Source: Thunnus maccoyii (taxonomy: Eukaryota > Chordata > Actinopteri > Scombriformes > Scombridae). Taken from it: 64,000 nucleotides of DNA. Shown one piece after another: positions 51,005-63,398 of this stretch; the stretch's first letter is position 1, and each line of letters begins with the position of its first letter. The notes below the pieces were generated by a model that saw only the letters and a program-made list of their open reading frames with translations, made no database searches and had not been told where the DNA came from. The stretch spans positions 14,525,501 to 14,589,500 of the forward strand of contig NC_056551.1 in assembly GCF_910596095.1 (NCBI RefSeq), written 5' to 3'. The translations under genes were made by a program, and so were the position numbers.

Positions 51005-51409
51005 ATTCAAGCCAGCAGGGTGGAAATGTAACACCGAAGATTTATATGGGATGAAAGTCTTTGCATGACCAAATCATTTTTTCTTTCTCCCTTCTTTCAT
51101 TTCTTTTTTCCCTTTGTTCTTCCTGACCCACAGTGGGCTCTTTACCAATAATTAATTGTGAGTCAGTTTGGATAATGAAAACTTAAAAAAGCTTGAAATC
51201 ACCCCAGACCTCTCAGGCCTTCAAAAAACACCTTCAGAGCATGCCTTATGAGTAAAATTCACAGTATTACAGTCCATTTTAATGAGTATACACTTGTCTA
51301 TACAAGTCTTCTAGATCTATAGGCTAAATTGAGATTCATGCAAACTAGATAAAGTAAAAATGTCTGAGGAAAAATGCCTTCGGCCTGGGCAAAATTACGA
51401 TTTTATTAG

Positions 51410-51770
51410 GGTGTTGCTATAGGTGGTTGGTAGGTGGTTGGTGGACTGTTAGGTGGTTGCTATGTGGCTCCTAGGATGTTTCAAGTATTGTTCTCAATAT
51501 TTGACTAAGTAGTCATTAGACTGTTGCTAGGAGGTTTCTGTAGTACTTTGAATGTACTTTCTGGCAGGGTTGTCAGGGCATTTCCAGGTGGCTACTAGGT
51601 GGTTGCTAGGGTGTTCTGCAAGGTTGCCAGGGTTGTACTAAGTGGTTCTCAAGTGGTTGCTATGGTGTTCCAGGTGATTTCAAGGTGGCTGGTATGCTGG
51701 ATGAAGTGGTTATCATGGTGATTTTGGGTGGTTGCTAGGGAGTACTGTATAGTTGCTAAGGCATATTTTG
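51410..51770. repeat. Degenerate minisatellite (ggtggttgctagg)
   Basis: Many diverged copies of a ~15-25 bp unit such as aggtggttgctagggtgttc, with irregular spacing. Confidence 0.75.
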
Positions 51771-53202
51771 TGTTCACAGTAGTCATAGAAGTATTAATAG
51801 TGCTAGTGGTAGAAGCAGTAGTAGTAGTGATGACAGTGCATTAGATTTATCGATACATTCAGCACCATGGACAGAGACAGAGAGAGTGATTTTTTTTAAT
51901 GTTTCAGCACCTTGGAGAGAGACGCTGCATTTAAATGATTTTCTCTGCTGTCCTCTAGCGGTCATATAGGCCTAAACTACCGACGGTATAATGGCAGAGT
52001 TTGTCCCTAAGTCTCTTCATGTCGTCATTATCGAAAAATACAGGTGATGTTCTCAGTCCACACAGGAAAAGATTAATATGCGTATTAAGTTGATCGGTCT
52101 GGATCATTTCTCTTGAAAGAACTTTTTTTTTCTCTCTCTCAGAAACGATAACACGTAAAACTGTTCTATTTTTAAATACAATGACGTTTTAGTATTTTAA
52201 AAACGAGAATATAAACGTGCTATTATGTTTAGCAAGTAGCAGTAAGTGGTCACAGGGGATTATACAAATATTATTGAAATATTAATGAAACATACTACCT
52301 ACCACTAATAATAATATTAATATATTTACAATATAACACTATATATATATATATACATATATATGATTTTTACAAACACTGATTTCCATGTATGGTATCT
52401 AGAAATATTTTAACATAAAGTAGACATCGTTCTTACCATAATAGTTCATTTCATTATCGATATTTACTATTTCTAAAAATCATGTGATAGAGTCTGATGC
52501 TTAATAACTTTAGGCTTGCTGAGATGTGCCTGTAGTATTGCGGTGTCTCTTTAAAGGAAGGGGGAGTGTAGAAGAGGGACAGAGAAAAGAGATGAATAGA
52601 AGGCACCAGAACCACCTACCATGACCAAGTGCGCTGTAAATGTAGGACAGAAATTCGAGTGGAATACAAACGGATCATCAAGCGACATATTCGAGGGAAA
52701 ACCATGTTTGGATGTGCCTTATCTGATTCAAATATTTTTAAATATGGTACCACATGCGATCATGGGAACACAGGAAAAGTATTTTTCTTCCCAAACATTT
52801 CTTGCATTTTGAAACGGAAAAGAAGAGTGGCAGTAAAATATATCCCTGTGCTATCTTTCTCCGATTATCAATGGTAGGCATTGCATAATTCACCCTTATC
52901 CACCGGAGCCATTTGTTTCCTCCTCTTTGGGAAGAGGGGGACGCCAGAAAAAAAAACCCGACTACATTCAGTTGCTGCCTTCTCGGTGGTGCCTGCAATT
53001 GTTTGGCAATGCCCTTTTCTCTCTTAGGAAGGACTTGCAGACAGTAGCGGGGGAACAAGCAGAGGAAGGATGCATTTAACGCTGGATGTGTGCTGCATTC
53101 AGGGAGATTCGGCAGTAATAGCAGCTATAGCAGAAACAGCGAGTGCGGAGGGCCTGGGAAGCACCCAGCCCCACTATCTCCTCCTTTTCCTCCCCCCTGC
53201 AG

Positions 53203-56200
53203 GACCATGCTTGCGTGAGGGATGAGGCTGTGCACAGGGACACCAGGCCAGAGCTGCGGCCTACTTCTCACAAGAGCCGGTCTCTCGACTGCAAGATCAG
53301 TGAACACATTGCCACCATCAAATCAGCATCTTTGGTACGCAGCTCCCTCTCTCCACCATTTGCATAAAAAATACGTATGTGTACGCGCGCGCGCGTGTGT
53401 GTGTCAGCGTGTACGTGCGTGCATGTGTGTGTGTGCGTGTGTGTATGTGTGTGTGTGCGTGCTGGCGGCGGGGGGTGAGGAGGGGAGGGAAGGGGTGTCT
53501 GTGTTCTCAGCTGTACATCTGTAGTCATGGCAACCAGATCCTGTTAATGGATGTCATTTTTTCCATCCTCAGCTTCCCTCTCTGCCTCTGCTTTTATGTG
53601 TGTGTGCATTGCATTTATATGTATTCCATGTAAATCTCTGCCTGCTGTTATTTTACCAGTGAGATTTTGTGTTTGTCATAGATTGTAAGGTGTATTTCCA
53701 CATGTTTTCTCAATAGTCACCATAAAATGTTATTGCACAAATTGGTCTTGAACCTAATATTGACATTATATTGATACATGCTTATTAGAGATGACACTGA
53801 GGTAACTGATTGATTAACATGTTGCTTGGCATTATAAGAAGTTACTCTAATCAAGAATATAAATGGGATTAAACAGCAGACCCTTTCTATGTTGATGAAC
53901 TTCACCTCTATTGTGTGACAGTGTTGCTGAAAAGCACTGATATTGTTAGCCTTCACCCTTGTTAAGTTCTTTGGTTATAGAGGATGTGCTAGTTTTCTTT
54001 GAAAGACATTTGTTTGCCACTCTACTGTATGTGGTCTCTTTTTAACACAAGGCCATGGCCCTTGACTTTCCAGCTCTCTATTTCTTTGTGCGTGTGTGCG
54101 TCAGTCCTGGCGGTTGTTTCTTTCTGCTTGCTCTGTTTCTTTTACTTCCTTCTTCCTGTGTTCCTCTGTCTAGGTCATCAGGTAGATCCAGGAGCATGAG
54201 CAGGACTTTGAGCTGCGGGAGCAGATGTCTGGGTATAAGCGCATGCGGCGGCAGCACCAGAAGCAGCTGATCGCCCTGGAGAACAGGCTAAAGGCCGAGA
54301 TGGATGAGCATAGGCTCCGGCTGCAGAAGGAATTAGAGACACAAGCGAACAACACTTACATTGAGCTGGAAAGACTGGCTAAACGCCACGTTGCTCAAAC
54401 AGACAAAGAGGTAGAGCCTCAACAGCAGGTGTTATTTGTGAATGAAGTTGAAACTAAGGAGTGATGTCATTCACTTCAAGCCAAACAGTGTCCTTATAGG
54501 CATTTTTGTCAGTAAATAGATCAATAAAGGGTGATCATTTTCATGTCTCCTCACAGATGAAGTCAGTTGCAGCTGAAGAGAGGAGGATCCAGCAACAGAT
54601 TGTTGCCCAGCAAAAGAAAGAGCTGACTACTTTCTTAGAGAACCAGAAAAAGGAGTACAGGCTTTGCAAAGACAAGATCAAAGAAGTAAATATGAAACAC
54701 AGTTAAAGCACAGTTTATTACCTCATACATTATATATGTACAGACTCCATTCACTCTGTTTGTTCTGTTATTTTTTTGTTTTTCATTTGTTGATGTGTTA
54801 TAGGAGATGAATGAAGACCTGTGTACACCCAAGGAGGAGAAGCAGGAGCGTCTGTCCAGGCACAAAGAAACAATGCAGCGCTCTCAGGCTGAGGAGGAAG
54901 CCCATTTGCTGGCCCAGCAGAGGCTGGTCTACGACCGGAGCTGTAGGGCCCTCAAACACCGGAGTCTGGTCAGGAGGCATGAGTTTGAACAGGAGCAGCT
55001 GAGAGAGGTAATGTGTTTTCCTGACATTACATAACATACTGTATTGAGTAACCAAGACTGCGAAGAAATTCACAAAATCAGCAGAATTTTGGATAGTGTT
55101 TTCAGAAGATTTTTGGACAGCAGAACATTTTGGCAAATTATCATTGTCAGTGAGGATATGATGATCAAATCAAGACCTTATTTATCAAAAAACTTAGTTC
55201 CCTGATATGGATGAATCTGGTTGATTAAAATATCAGGGATAAGGCTGCAACTAACAAATATTTTTTATTATAAAACAGAAAAAACAGCAAAACTTGATAT
55301 TGGGAACATTGAGAACAACAAAGATTTGGGGTTTTCCCAAGCTTCTCTTCTCCAGTGGGAAAGGGTCTGAACAAGGCAGACTTCAGGACAGCCCACAATA
55401 TTTTGACTAAAATAGGTCATTCCCACCCCTACGAAACATTTTCAATCTGGACCTTAAGAAATGATCATCCTCAGCTGTGTCTCATGCCACCATGGAACTG
55501 TTTAATACACAATCTCTCACTGATAAATCCCTCCTCATACATGACCACATCTTGGACAAAGAGCTTGACTTCATATGCCTAACTGAAACCTGGCATAAAT
55601 CAGGAGATTACTCTCTGCTTAATTAGGCCTGTCCTCCTGGCTATAGTTACATGGAAAAAACCTGCAGCACTGGTTGTGCTGGTGGTTTAGCAATCATACA
55701 CCGGATTGAACTGAAACGGTCTCCCCTGCCAATGCCTGATCTTTCTTCTATTGAATGCCTTACTCTAAAATGTAAACCTCTGTACTCCATGATGGTGCTT
55801 CTCATCTATGGCCCCCAAACTCATCTTTCCTACCTAAGATACACGACCTCCTCACCTCACTCTGCTCCATGTCAACCAACATTGTCATTGTTGGTGATAT
55901 GAATATACATGTCGACAACCCTTCTGTCATTTGCAGTGGAGTCTGAATGAGTGTCTTGGCCTGAAGCATTATGTTGATGTCCATACTCACACCAAGGGGC
56001 AAACACTTGACCCGGTCATCATTAACTCCACCCCCATCAATAACCTACAGGTCTATGATATGGGTGTGTCTGACCACAAGGTGGTCTCAATGGCTTTGAC
56101 ATTCCTGTCACCCCCTACTAAACCCAAGCATCAAATGCTTTTTCGGGACCGGAAAAGCACGGACCCAGCCATCATGACTATGGACCTCCAGCACATCACT

Positions 56201-59200
56201 TTCCCAGCTTCTGCATCAGTGAATGAACTGGTGGAGCTCTAAAATACATCTCTGAGCAGTGTCTTTGATCTTCATGCCCCTGTCAATACGTGTGAGGTCA
56301 ATTTTTCGAGCTCCGCTCCCTGGTTCACTCATGACTTGCAGAAAATAAAAACAGCTGGACTTGTCCTGGAACGATGCTTCAGACACTCTGGGCTCGCTGT
56401 CCATAAACTGGCCTTCCGTGAACATCAAAGGGCTAACTCAAAGTCCCTTAAAGATGCTTGGTCACAGTTCTACTCCAATCTAATTAATAACAATCCTGGC
56501 AACCCTAAGCATCTTTTTTTCCACCATAAACTATCTCCTGAAGCCCCAATCATTTTCCCCAATTGAGGCTACAGAAGAGCAATGTAACAGCTTCATTGAC
56601 TTTTTCGGAGCCAAGGTCAACAACGTCCACTCTCTGATGTCCAGCTCTTCCTCTCTGCCTCCTCTGGCCATCGACCCTCTGTCTGGGAGCTCGCCATCTC
56701 TACTCCATTTTACTGGTGTCAGGTAGAGCCACATTGAGGAAATCCTCAAGAAGATGAAACCCTGTACTTGTGCCCTGGATTCTATTCCCACAGCTCTGCT
56801 CAAATTATACATCCCCAGTCACAGCTCCCTGATCACCCAAACTGTCAAGCTCTCCCTTCAAGCTGGTAGTGTTCTATCTGCCCTCAAGGTCGTAATCATC
56901 TGCTCCCTCCTCATGAAGCCCACCCTGGACCCAGAAGTTCCTGCCAGCTACAGACCTATCTCCAACCTCCCTCTCCTGTCCAAGGTGTTGGAGAATGTGG
57001 TTTCTTCTGAGCTTCAGGGCCACCTTAAACACAACAACCTATTTGAAAAATTTCGGTCGGGTTTTCATTCAGCACACAGCACTGAAACAGGTCAGCTCAG
57101 GGTTGTGAACGACCTTTTTCATGGCAGCTGATGCAGGGTCCCTTTCTCTCCTGATTCTCCACCTGAGTGCTGCATTTGACACTGTGGATCAAACTATCCT
57201 CTTAGAGTGCCTCCACACCAGCACTGGGCTGTCAAACTCTGCACTTAAGTGGTTTCAATATATTTCACTGGGTTGATGCAGGTCTAGATTGCTCCCTGTC
57301 ATCTGTGGTGTTCCGCAAGGATCGGTTCTTGGCCCCACCTTGTTTACCCTCTACATGCTCCACCTTGGACATGTCATCATTAGATATGGGATGTTTTTTC
57401 ATTGCTATGCTGATGATACCTAGCTGTACATCAAAATTGCCCCAAGCCCTTCTGCAGCCATGTCATGTCTCAGCACCTGTCTTAAGGAGATAAAGGCCTG
57501 TATGTGTACAAATTTCCTACAATTAAACAGCAAAACTGAAGCTCATTTTATTGGTACTCCACATCAGATTCAGTCATCCCCCATACCTCATCTCACCTTT
57601 GACGGCCAGGACATCCCCCTTTCCTCCTCAGTCACAAATCTGGGTGTTAGGTTTGACCCTGAGCTGATTTTTGATGACCATATAAGACATCAAGGCAAAA
57701 CCTCTTTCTACCATCTCAAAAACAACTCTAAACTCTGCCCCTCTCTAACCCTGTCAGATGCCCATGCCTTTATCTCCTCAAGACTGAACTACTGCAATGC
57801 GTTCTTCACAGGGATCCCTGGCAGGAGCATCCAGAAGCTTCAGTACATTCAGAACAGTGCTGCCAGGATCCTGATGAGAGTGCAAAAGCACAAACACATA
57901 ACACCAATTCTGTTTTCATTGCACTCGCTCCCTATCTCCTTTAGGACAAAGTCCTGCTACTCACATATAAATCCATCAACAGACATGTGCCTCCCTACCT
58001 ACAGGAACTGATCATACCACAAACCTCCATGCGCACCCTCAGATCTGCCAGCAGCTTGCTCCTCCGGGCCCACAGTACTAAGCTCCACACCACAGGGGGT
58101 CGAGCCTTCTGCTCTGCTGCACCACACTTATGGAACAGCCTTCCTAACCATCTGAGGGCAGCACAGACCCTAGTCTCTTTTAAAAAAAAGCCCTAAAAAC
58201 CTTTCATGCAGGAAGGCTTTTTCATCTTAACTCTTATTACTATTTTTTTTATGTTGTGTGTTCTATGTTATTAACACTGGGGCACTTTGAGTTGAATGAA
58301 AAGTGGGGTGCAAATTAAATGTATTATTAGTACTAAGATACATAGCTCTGGTCATTCATGTTAATCTAAACAGATGCTGGTACTATTTTAGTCTCCACAA
58401 AGGAAATTAGCCAGCCTTGCAAAATGGTATAAATCAGATTGTGATTTCTTTGTCCGTAAAAAATGACATTACATCAAACTTCTTGTCCCAGGAGTTGAAC
58501 AAGAAGAGGACCCAGAAAGAGATGGAACATGCCCTGATGATCCGGCAGGACGAGTCCACCCAGGACCTGGAGCGGAGGCAGCTGCAGATGCTGCAGAAGC
58601 TACGTATTGAACTCATGCGGCTACAGCATCAGACGGAGCTCGAAAACCAGGAGGAGTACAATGGCCGGCGGCAGAGAGAACTACACAGGAAACACACTCT
58701 GGAGCAGCGGCAGCAGCCCAGAAACCTCAAGGTGCCTGGAAATTTTCACTTTGGCTTGTCATTCGTCTGCTGAATGTTATTTAGTGAGTTGATATCCAGT
58801 AAACCTCATTTTAAGAAGTTTTAAAAGTTTGTTTATAAAAACAATGTGACATGTTTTAGAGGATTACATAATATAGATGAAAGACTGAAATGTACCTTGT
58901 AGTCTTATTCTAAATTGCCTAGTAGAGAACTGTAGAAAAAACACTAATCATGAGAACTGCTTCTTCCAAAATATTACTGTGATATCCATTCTTTCACAAA
59001 TTTAAATATTCTCTCCTCCTTTTATCTATTAATTGACAGTATTTTTCAGTTTGAGCTACAGTGGAAAGAAGTGAAAGCTCAATTATGCAAACTTAACAGT
59101 TTAAGGCTTAATGAGCAAATTATTTATACCTCTACATCCACTTTAAAATGATTTTCTCTACACTGAGAGGGTGGGTTGAGAGCAAGGTGAACATGTATAC

Positions 59201-62200
59201 AGGTTTGTGTCTCATGTACTGAGTGCACAAGCAAAATTAATCAGTCAGATTAAGAGAGATGTTGAAAGAGTCATATAAATAACTTTTTATTACTGTTTAA
59301 TTGCTTTACTATTTATGAGAATCATTTTTCATCCATGTTTAAGTCAAATGAACCAGCACCAAATCTGGTTAATGCAATATTTGGCTGACTTTTGATTTGT
59401 GACATGGAAGAACAGGAAACTAGCAGCAATGATTTGTCTTTTAACCCTCCGCAGACGCTGGAGATGCAGATCAAGAAACAATTCCAGGATACCTGTAAGG
59501 TGCAGAACAAGCAGTACAAAGCTCTTAGGAACCATCAGCTGGAGGTCTCTCCCAAAGGTGACCATAAGACCATCTTGAAGGGCCTGAAAGAGGAGCAGAC
59601 ACGCAAGTTGGCCATACTGGCCGAGCAGTATGAGCAGAGCATCAACGAGATGATGGCATCACAAGCGGTATGAGGATGCTGAAGCATCTTGTCTTGAATA
59701 GCAAAAGTGGGCCCTGTTTATCATTTGTATGTTGTGTATTTACTTGTGCAACACATTTGCTCTTCACATCAGCCGACAGCAGAGACAATATGTGGATCTG
59801 TTCTTGTCTCCACTCAAATCTGTGTTTTACTTATTTTAACTTCACTTGGATGTTTGAGCTTCACTGTTCAGAATGATGTACCGTATGTACAGTTTGACAT
59901 TAGAAGGCTGTTTTCACATTCATCTGCTGAAGGGGGAAAGTTTCTCACCTAAAATCTGAGTTTCAAATATGTTCGTATGAGCTTGATTTTGTGACAATCA
60001 CAACTAGTTTGGAAGCCAACCATGGGCCAGTATGCAATTTACTCAAGTGTGATGTGGAAAAGAAGATTTTTTGCACATTCATACATTTTGGATTTTTCAA
60101 TAAGGGAGGAGTAGATGTAAGAATTTTTAACTAGTTAATTAAACTTCCTTGTGGAAAAACCATATCAAATACAAATTATTATTCCAAGCACTTTCACTCT
60201 GCTGAATAATGATGGCGATCCGTTTTTTCTGTTTACACAACACTTTGATCCAGAGCAAAACATCTAAACTTGTGGCATGGTTGTCATGAATTAAGCTGTG
60301 GATATTTATGGTCCACAGTGGCTGATTCCTAAATGACACTGAACATCCACTTGTGCACAAGAAATATTAAAATCCAATATTTATTAGGGGTCCAATTAGG
60401 AGTCCAACCATGTTGGTGCTTGTATGCCTAATTAGCAAAGTGGAAATTTACTGAGTACATGTATGCTCCTCTGAGGATGAAGCCTTTTTTATTTTGACAC
60501 TATGAAGTTTTCTCCAGCGCCACCCTCAGGCCAAAATGTGAACTTCACACACAAGATATCTCGTAATTAAAGGGTAAAAATTATTTTTGCTCACCTTTCT
60601 CACTTACAAAACCAAGAGTTTAGAGTCTATCAAAACACTATTAAGTCTATCAAGATCAAGTCACCACATCAGGTTTGTCCCGATCTGCTTCTCAGTACAC
60701 TTCCCTTTATAGCTGCAACTAATCTGTATTCCCAGTTATTATTTAATTACTGATTGTTGCATGAGTATAATGGTAGGTATATTATATTATTAATCTATAG
60801 AAGTCTTATTTGCAAGTTCCAAAAAATTAAAGATTGAAAGATTCATATATTCAAACCTCTTTAATGCTGTTTAATGCTACAGTGGTTTTTGTAAATCATT
60901 TTCCTAAAATTGTTGGTGCGTTGTTTGATAAATTATGCCCAACCTTAGGTTGTTGTTAATGTGTTTGTAACTGCCTCTGTCTTGCCTGGTCTCTAGATGC
61001 GATTAGATGCAGAGCAGGAAACAGAGTGCCAAGCTCTGAAGCAGCAGCTGAAGCAAGAGATGGAGCTACTGGACGCCTACCAGAGAAAAACCAAGTCACA
61101 GATGGAGACCCAACATGAGCGAGAGCAGCAGAAACTTGAGCAGAAGGTCTCCATACGCAGAGCCCACCTTGAACAGAAGGTAGGTTTAAGATCGAAGCCG
61201 TGCTTAATTTTTTTAAAATTAATGCACCATAATACCATACTGTATAAAAATGACCTGAAGACCTTAGGATAGGAGGGCAGATATAAAAATGTCTAGAAAG
61301 AGACTTTATAAGTTTGCAACACTATTACAGTAACAGTTTTGTTGGGAGATTTGTCAATTTAGTGCCATGTTAGTGACCCCCAGAGGCTGTACTTTTCATT
61401 ACAACCACAAAAGTGTTGCAAAGAACAACAAACTCAAAATTTTGACCTTACCAGTAGTATGGCTGAAAATGTACATTTTACCACAAAGACCTCAGGTCCG
61501 TGACTTCCTGGTCATGTTTTCCAATGAATTGCAGAGTTTGCAGTTAGGAATGCAACTCTTACTGGTTGACTGGGATATCTACAGTGTGTAGGGAATACAG
61601 CAATTTGAAATTGGAAGAAAACATAGACAAAAATGCAAAAATAAATACATGAAAAAAGGAAGTTTGTTCTTTGGGGTGTGATAGAGGAAGAGTAATGGGG
61701 TCATTTAAAAGGTTAATTCAAAAGTCTTTATTAAGCCTTGTGTTTTGTTGGCATTGTCTTTACTTCCTTATTGTTTGGGGTTCGACTTAGACCCTAATGC
61801 TGTATGTGCATGAAAAGTATTTTGTAGTATATTATATTATTTTATAACTTTTATTTAATCAGATAGCCTCATAGAGATCAAGATTTAACAAGAGAGGCCT
61901 GAGAGCAGCAGAGGAAATAAAACTGAGATAAGACACCTGACAAAAACAGCGACAGTCACACACAAGTATGTACAGACAGCATCAGAAACAATTACAGACA
62001 CTTATAAAAGAGGTCCCAAATTAAAAGTCAAAATTCATCCAATGTGATGAGACTTTCTGACTTTCAAGTTTTAATGTTCTTTGCAGTACTGGAAGGCAGT
62101 ACTCTCAAGTTCAGCGTTAACTCATGAAGTGGTAGCCCCTCCCTGTGCCACAAACTGAGCTTGAACATTTGAGGAAGGCGACAAATACAGAAATGACCAT

Positions 62201-63398
62201 GAAACATTGTTATTACACCAAAGAAATATTTCACTCATATGTCATATGAGATATGCATGAATAAATATATATTCCTTTTGTTTGACAAAAAGTCTTTCAC
62301 AGACAAAAAAAAAGCATTTTGGTGATGGTAAAGTAAAGCTGCCACAATGTTCACAATGGAAAGGGTGTCATCTACGAGGGAGCATGGGAAAGCATACTGT
62401 ATTTATTTTTATTTTTGGGGCAATTTATGGTCTATTAGTGAGTCAACAGTTGAGACAGGAAGTGAGGAGAGAGAGATTAGGAACGACATGCAACAAAGGG
62501 CCCCAGCTCAACTCGAACCAGGGACATTTCATTGTGGTCTGTGTCTTTACCCACTGAGCTCCACTGATACTTTCAAATCCAGGCTGAAAACACATCTTTT
62601 TTCGGTTTACTATGACCTTTCCTAATTTCACCGCCTGGGAACCCAAAACATGAGCTGTTTTCCTCCTTGACATGTAGCTACCCCAACCCTGTTAGGGTTA
62701 TATGATCTCTGTTTTAAAATTACTAACCTCAACCTTGTTGTAATATTAACATTACTACCTGTGTATCAGTGTGTGAATGTGTGTGTATGTGTGTGTACGT
62801 TTACATGGAATATTATGTGCTCCTTTTTCCTGTTGTTGTTGTTATTGACTTGTAAGGTGTACAGAGACTCTCTAGGACTTTAAATAAACTGAAGTTGAAG
62901 TTGAAGTTAAACCCCTACTATAAGTCACAGGGGTGCCTCAGCATACTGTATTATAAATACTCAGTACATGTGGTAATCTACTTTTTGGATTATTTAAGTT
63001 TTCTTTTGGAGAAAAACGTCAATGGAGCCACTATAGCGGTCAGATGCATCCTTTGGGAAGCTTGAATACTAAATGCATGAATGCTACATTTTAATGGAAT
63101 CTGGAGAGTAGCCTTTGTGACGTCTGTGAACCAAAGTGTTGGAGTTAATGACCAATAATGCTCCGTTGCTGGCAGGGCAAAACATAATCTAAAATTTCAT
63201 GACCATATGAAGAAATATCATGTTTTTCCATCGCAGATTGAAGAGGAACTGGCCGCACTTCAGAAGGAACGTACTGAAAGGGTCAAGCACTTGTTGGAAC
63301 GTCAGGACAGAGAAATGAATGCTTTTGACACAGAAAGTAGAAGCCTCGGCTTTGGAAGCCTGGGATCTCTGGACTTCCCCAAAGAAGACAACAGATGA
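53203..63398 (+). CDS. taok3: TAO kinase 3 C-terminal coiled-coil part, kinase domain absent
   Basis: Eight exons: 53203-53334, 54174-54410 (or 54192-54410), 54557-54685, 54804-55007, 58492-58731, 59455-59667, 60997-61179, 63237-63398 (TGA). All are phase 0. The protein matches the TAOK C-terminal half. Landmarks are [90 protein letters not shown], and an ending [11 protein letters not shown] like the TAOK3 terminus (not TAOK1 or TAOK2). Full-length TAOK3 is a ~898-residue Ste20-type MAP3K acting in JNK/p38 and stress signalling. No kinase exon lies upstream, where susd2 and hspb intervene. At 54183-54185 an in-frame TAG replaces a family Gln. An acceptor AG at 54190-54191 would skip it in frame, or translation could start at MSGYKRM (54225). 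It may be a kinase-less paralogue, a decaying copy or a misassembly. Confidence 0.8.
53385..53463. repeat. Alternating GT/CG purine-pyrimidine tract
   Basis: cgcgcgcgcgtgtgtgtgt followed by interrupted GT runs, ~50 bp downstream of a taok3 donor. Such alternation favours Z-DNA. Confidence 0.85.
55243..55290 (+). mobile_element. hAT-like MITE end fragment
   Basis: aaggctgcaactaacaaata resembles the terminal sequence of the element at 19070-19372, truncated after about 50 bp. Confidence 0.5.
55340..58335 (+). mobile_element. L2-like LINE, 5'-truncated and inactivated
   Basis: Lies in the 3.5 kb taok3 intron 55008-58491, same strand. Broken frames in order: endonuclease pieces ([13 protein letters not shown], 55571-55610; [12 protein letters not shown], ~56068-56103), reverse-transcriptase pieces ([20 protein letters not shown], ~56938-56997; then CYADDT*LY with a stop right after the YADD catalytic motif, ~57403-57430) and the C-terminal block ([15 protein letters not shown] to [18 protein letters not shown], 57780-58170). 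The 3' end is gcaaattaaatgtattatta, typical of L2-type LINE tails. Several frameshifts and stops show it cannot move itself. Confidence 0.85.
56754..57131 (+). pseudogene. LINE reverse-transcriptase fragment (broken)
   Basis: A 125-codon fragment carrying the N-terminal RT region ([41 protein letters not shown]). Downstream RT parts ([28 protein letters not shown], CYADDT) lie in other frames or beyond stops. Confidence 0.8.
58732..59454. other. taok3 intron, nothing recognised
   Basis: AT-rich 723-bp intron without recognisable elements. Confidence 0.5.
59880..60195 (+). repeat. Interspersed repeat, copy 2
   Basis: Second copy of the repeat described at 6297-6720, same orientation. It is shorter, lacking the ~80 bp around the 6535-6610 part of copy 1. 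It lies in the taok3 intron 59668-60996; the rest of that intron is unremarkable. Confidence 0.7.
62425..62562 (-). mobile_element. tRNA-derived SINE fragment, - orientation
   Basis: On the minus strand it reads gctcagtgggtaaagacaca (A-box-like), then ggttcgagttgagc (B-box-like), then tgttgcatgtcgttcc and a ctctctc run with cacttcctgtc. Same family as 45085-45190. Confidence 0.65.
62562..62905 (+). mobile_element. 3' end fragment of a LINE
   Basis: Starts with an ORF2 C-terminal remnant [11 protein letters not shown] and ends in a gaagttgaagttgaagtt tail. A ~340-bp 5'-truncated copy in the last taok3 intron, abutting the inverted SINE. Confidence 0.6.

Larger units (their letters stand above)
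48972..53202. other. hspb to taok3 intergenic region
   Basis: About 4.2 kb, AT-rich. It holds the hspb 3' UTR with a possible AATAAA at 50999-51004, the 'gtggttgctagg' minisatellite at 51410-51770, an AT run near 52335, and a GC-richer, promoter-like stretch at 52.55-53.2 kb. I looked for TAO-kinase domain exons and saw none. Confidence 0.55.

Noticed and set aside
53143-53202. Upstream extension of the first taok3 exon from a GTG
   Set aside because: No ATG, an in-frame stop just upstream (53128-53130), and the sequence cctgcag before 53203 is a good acceptor.
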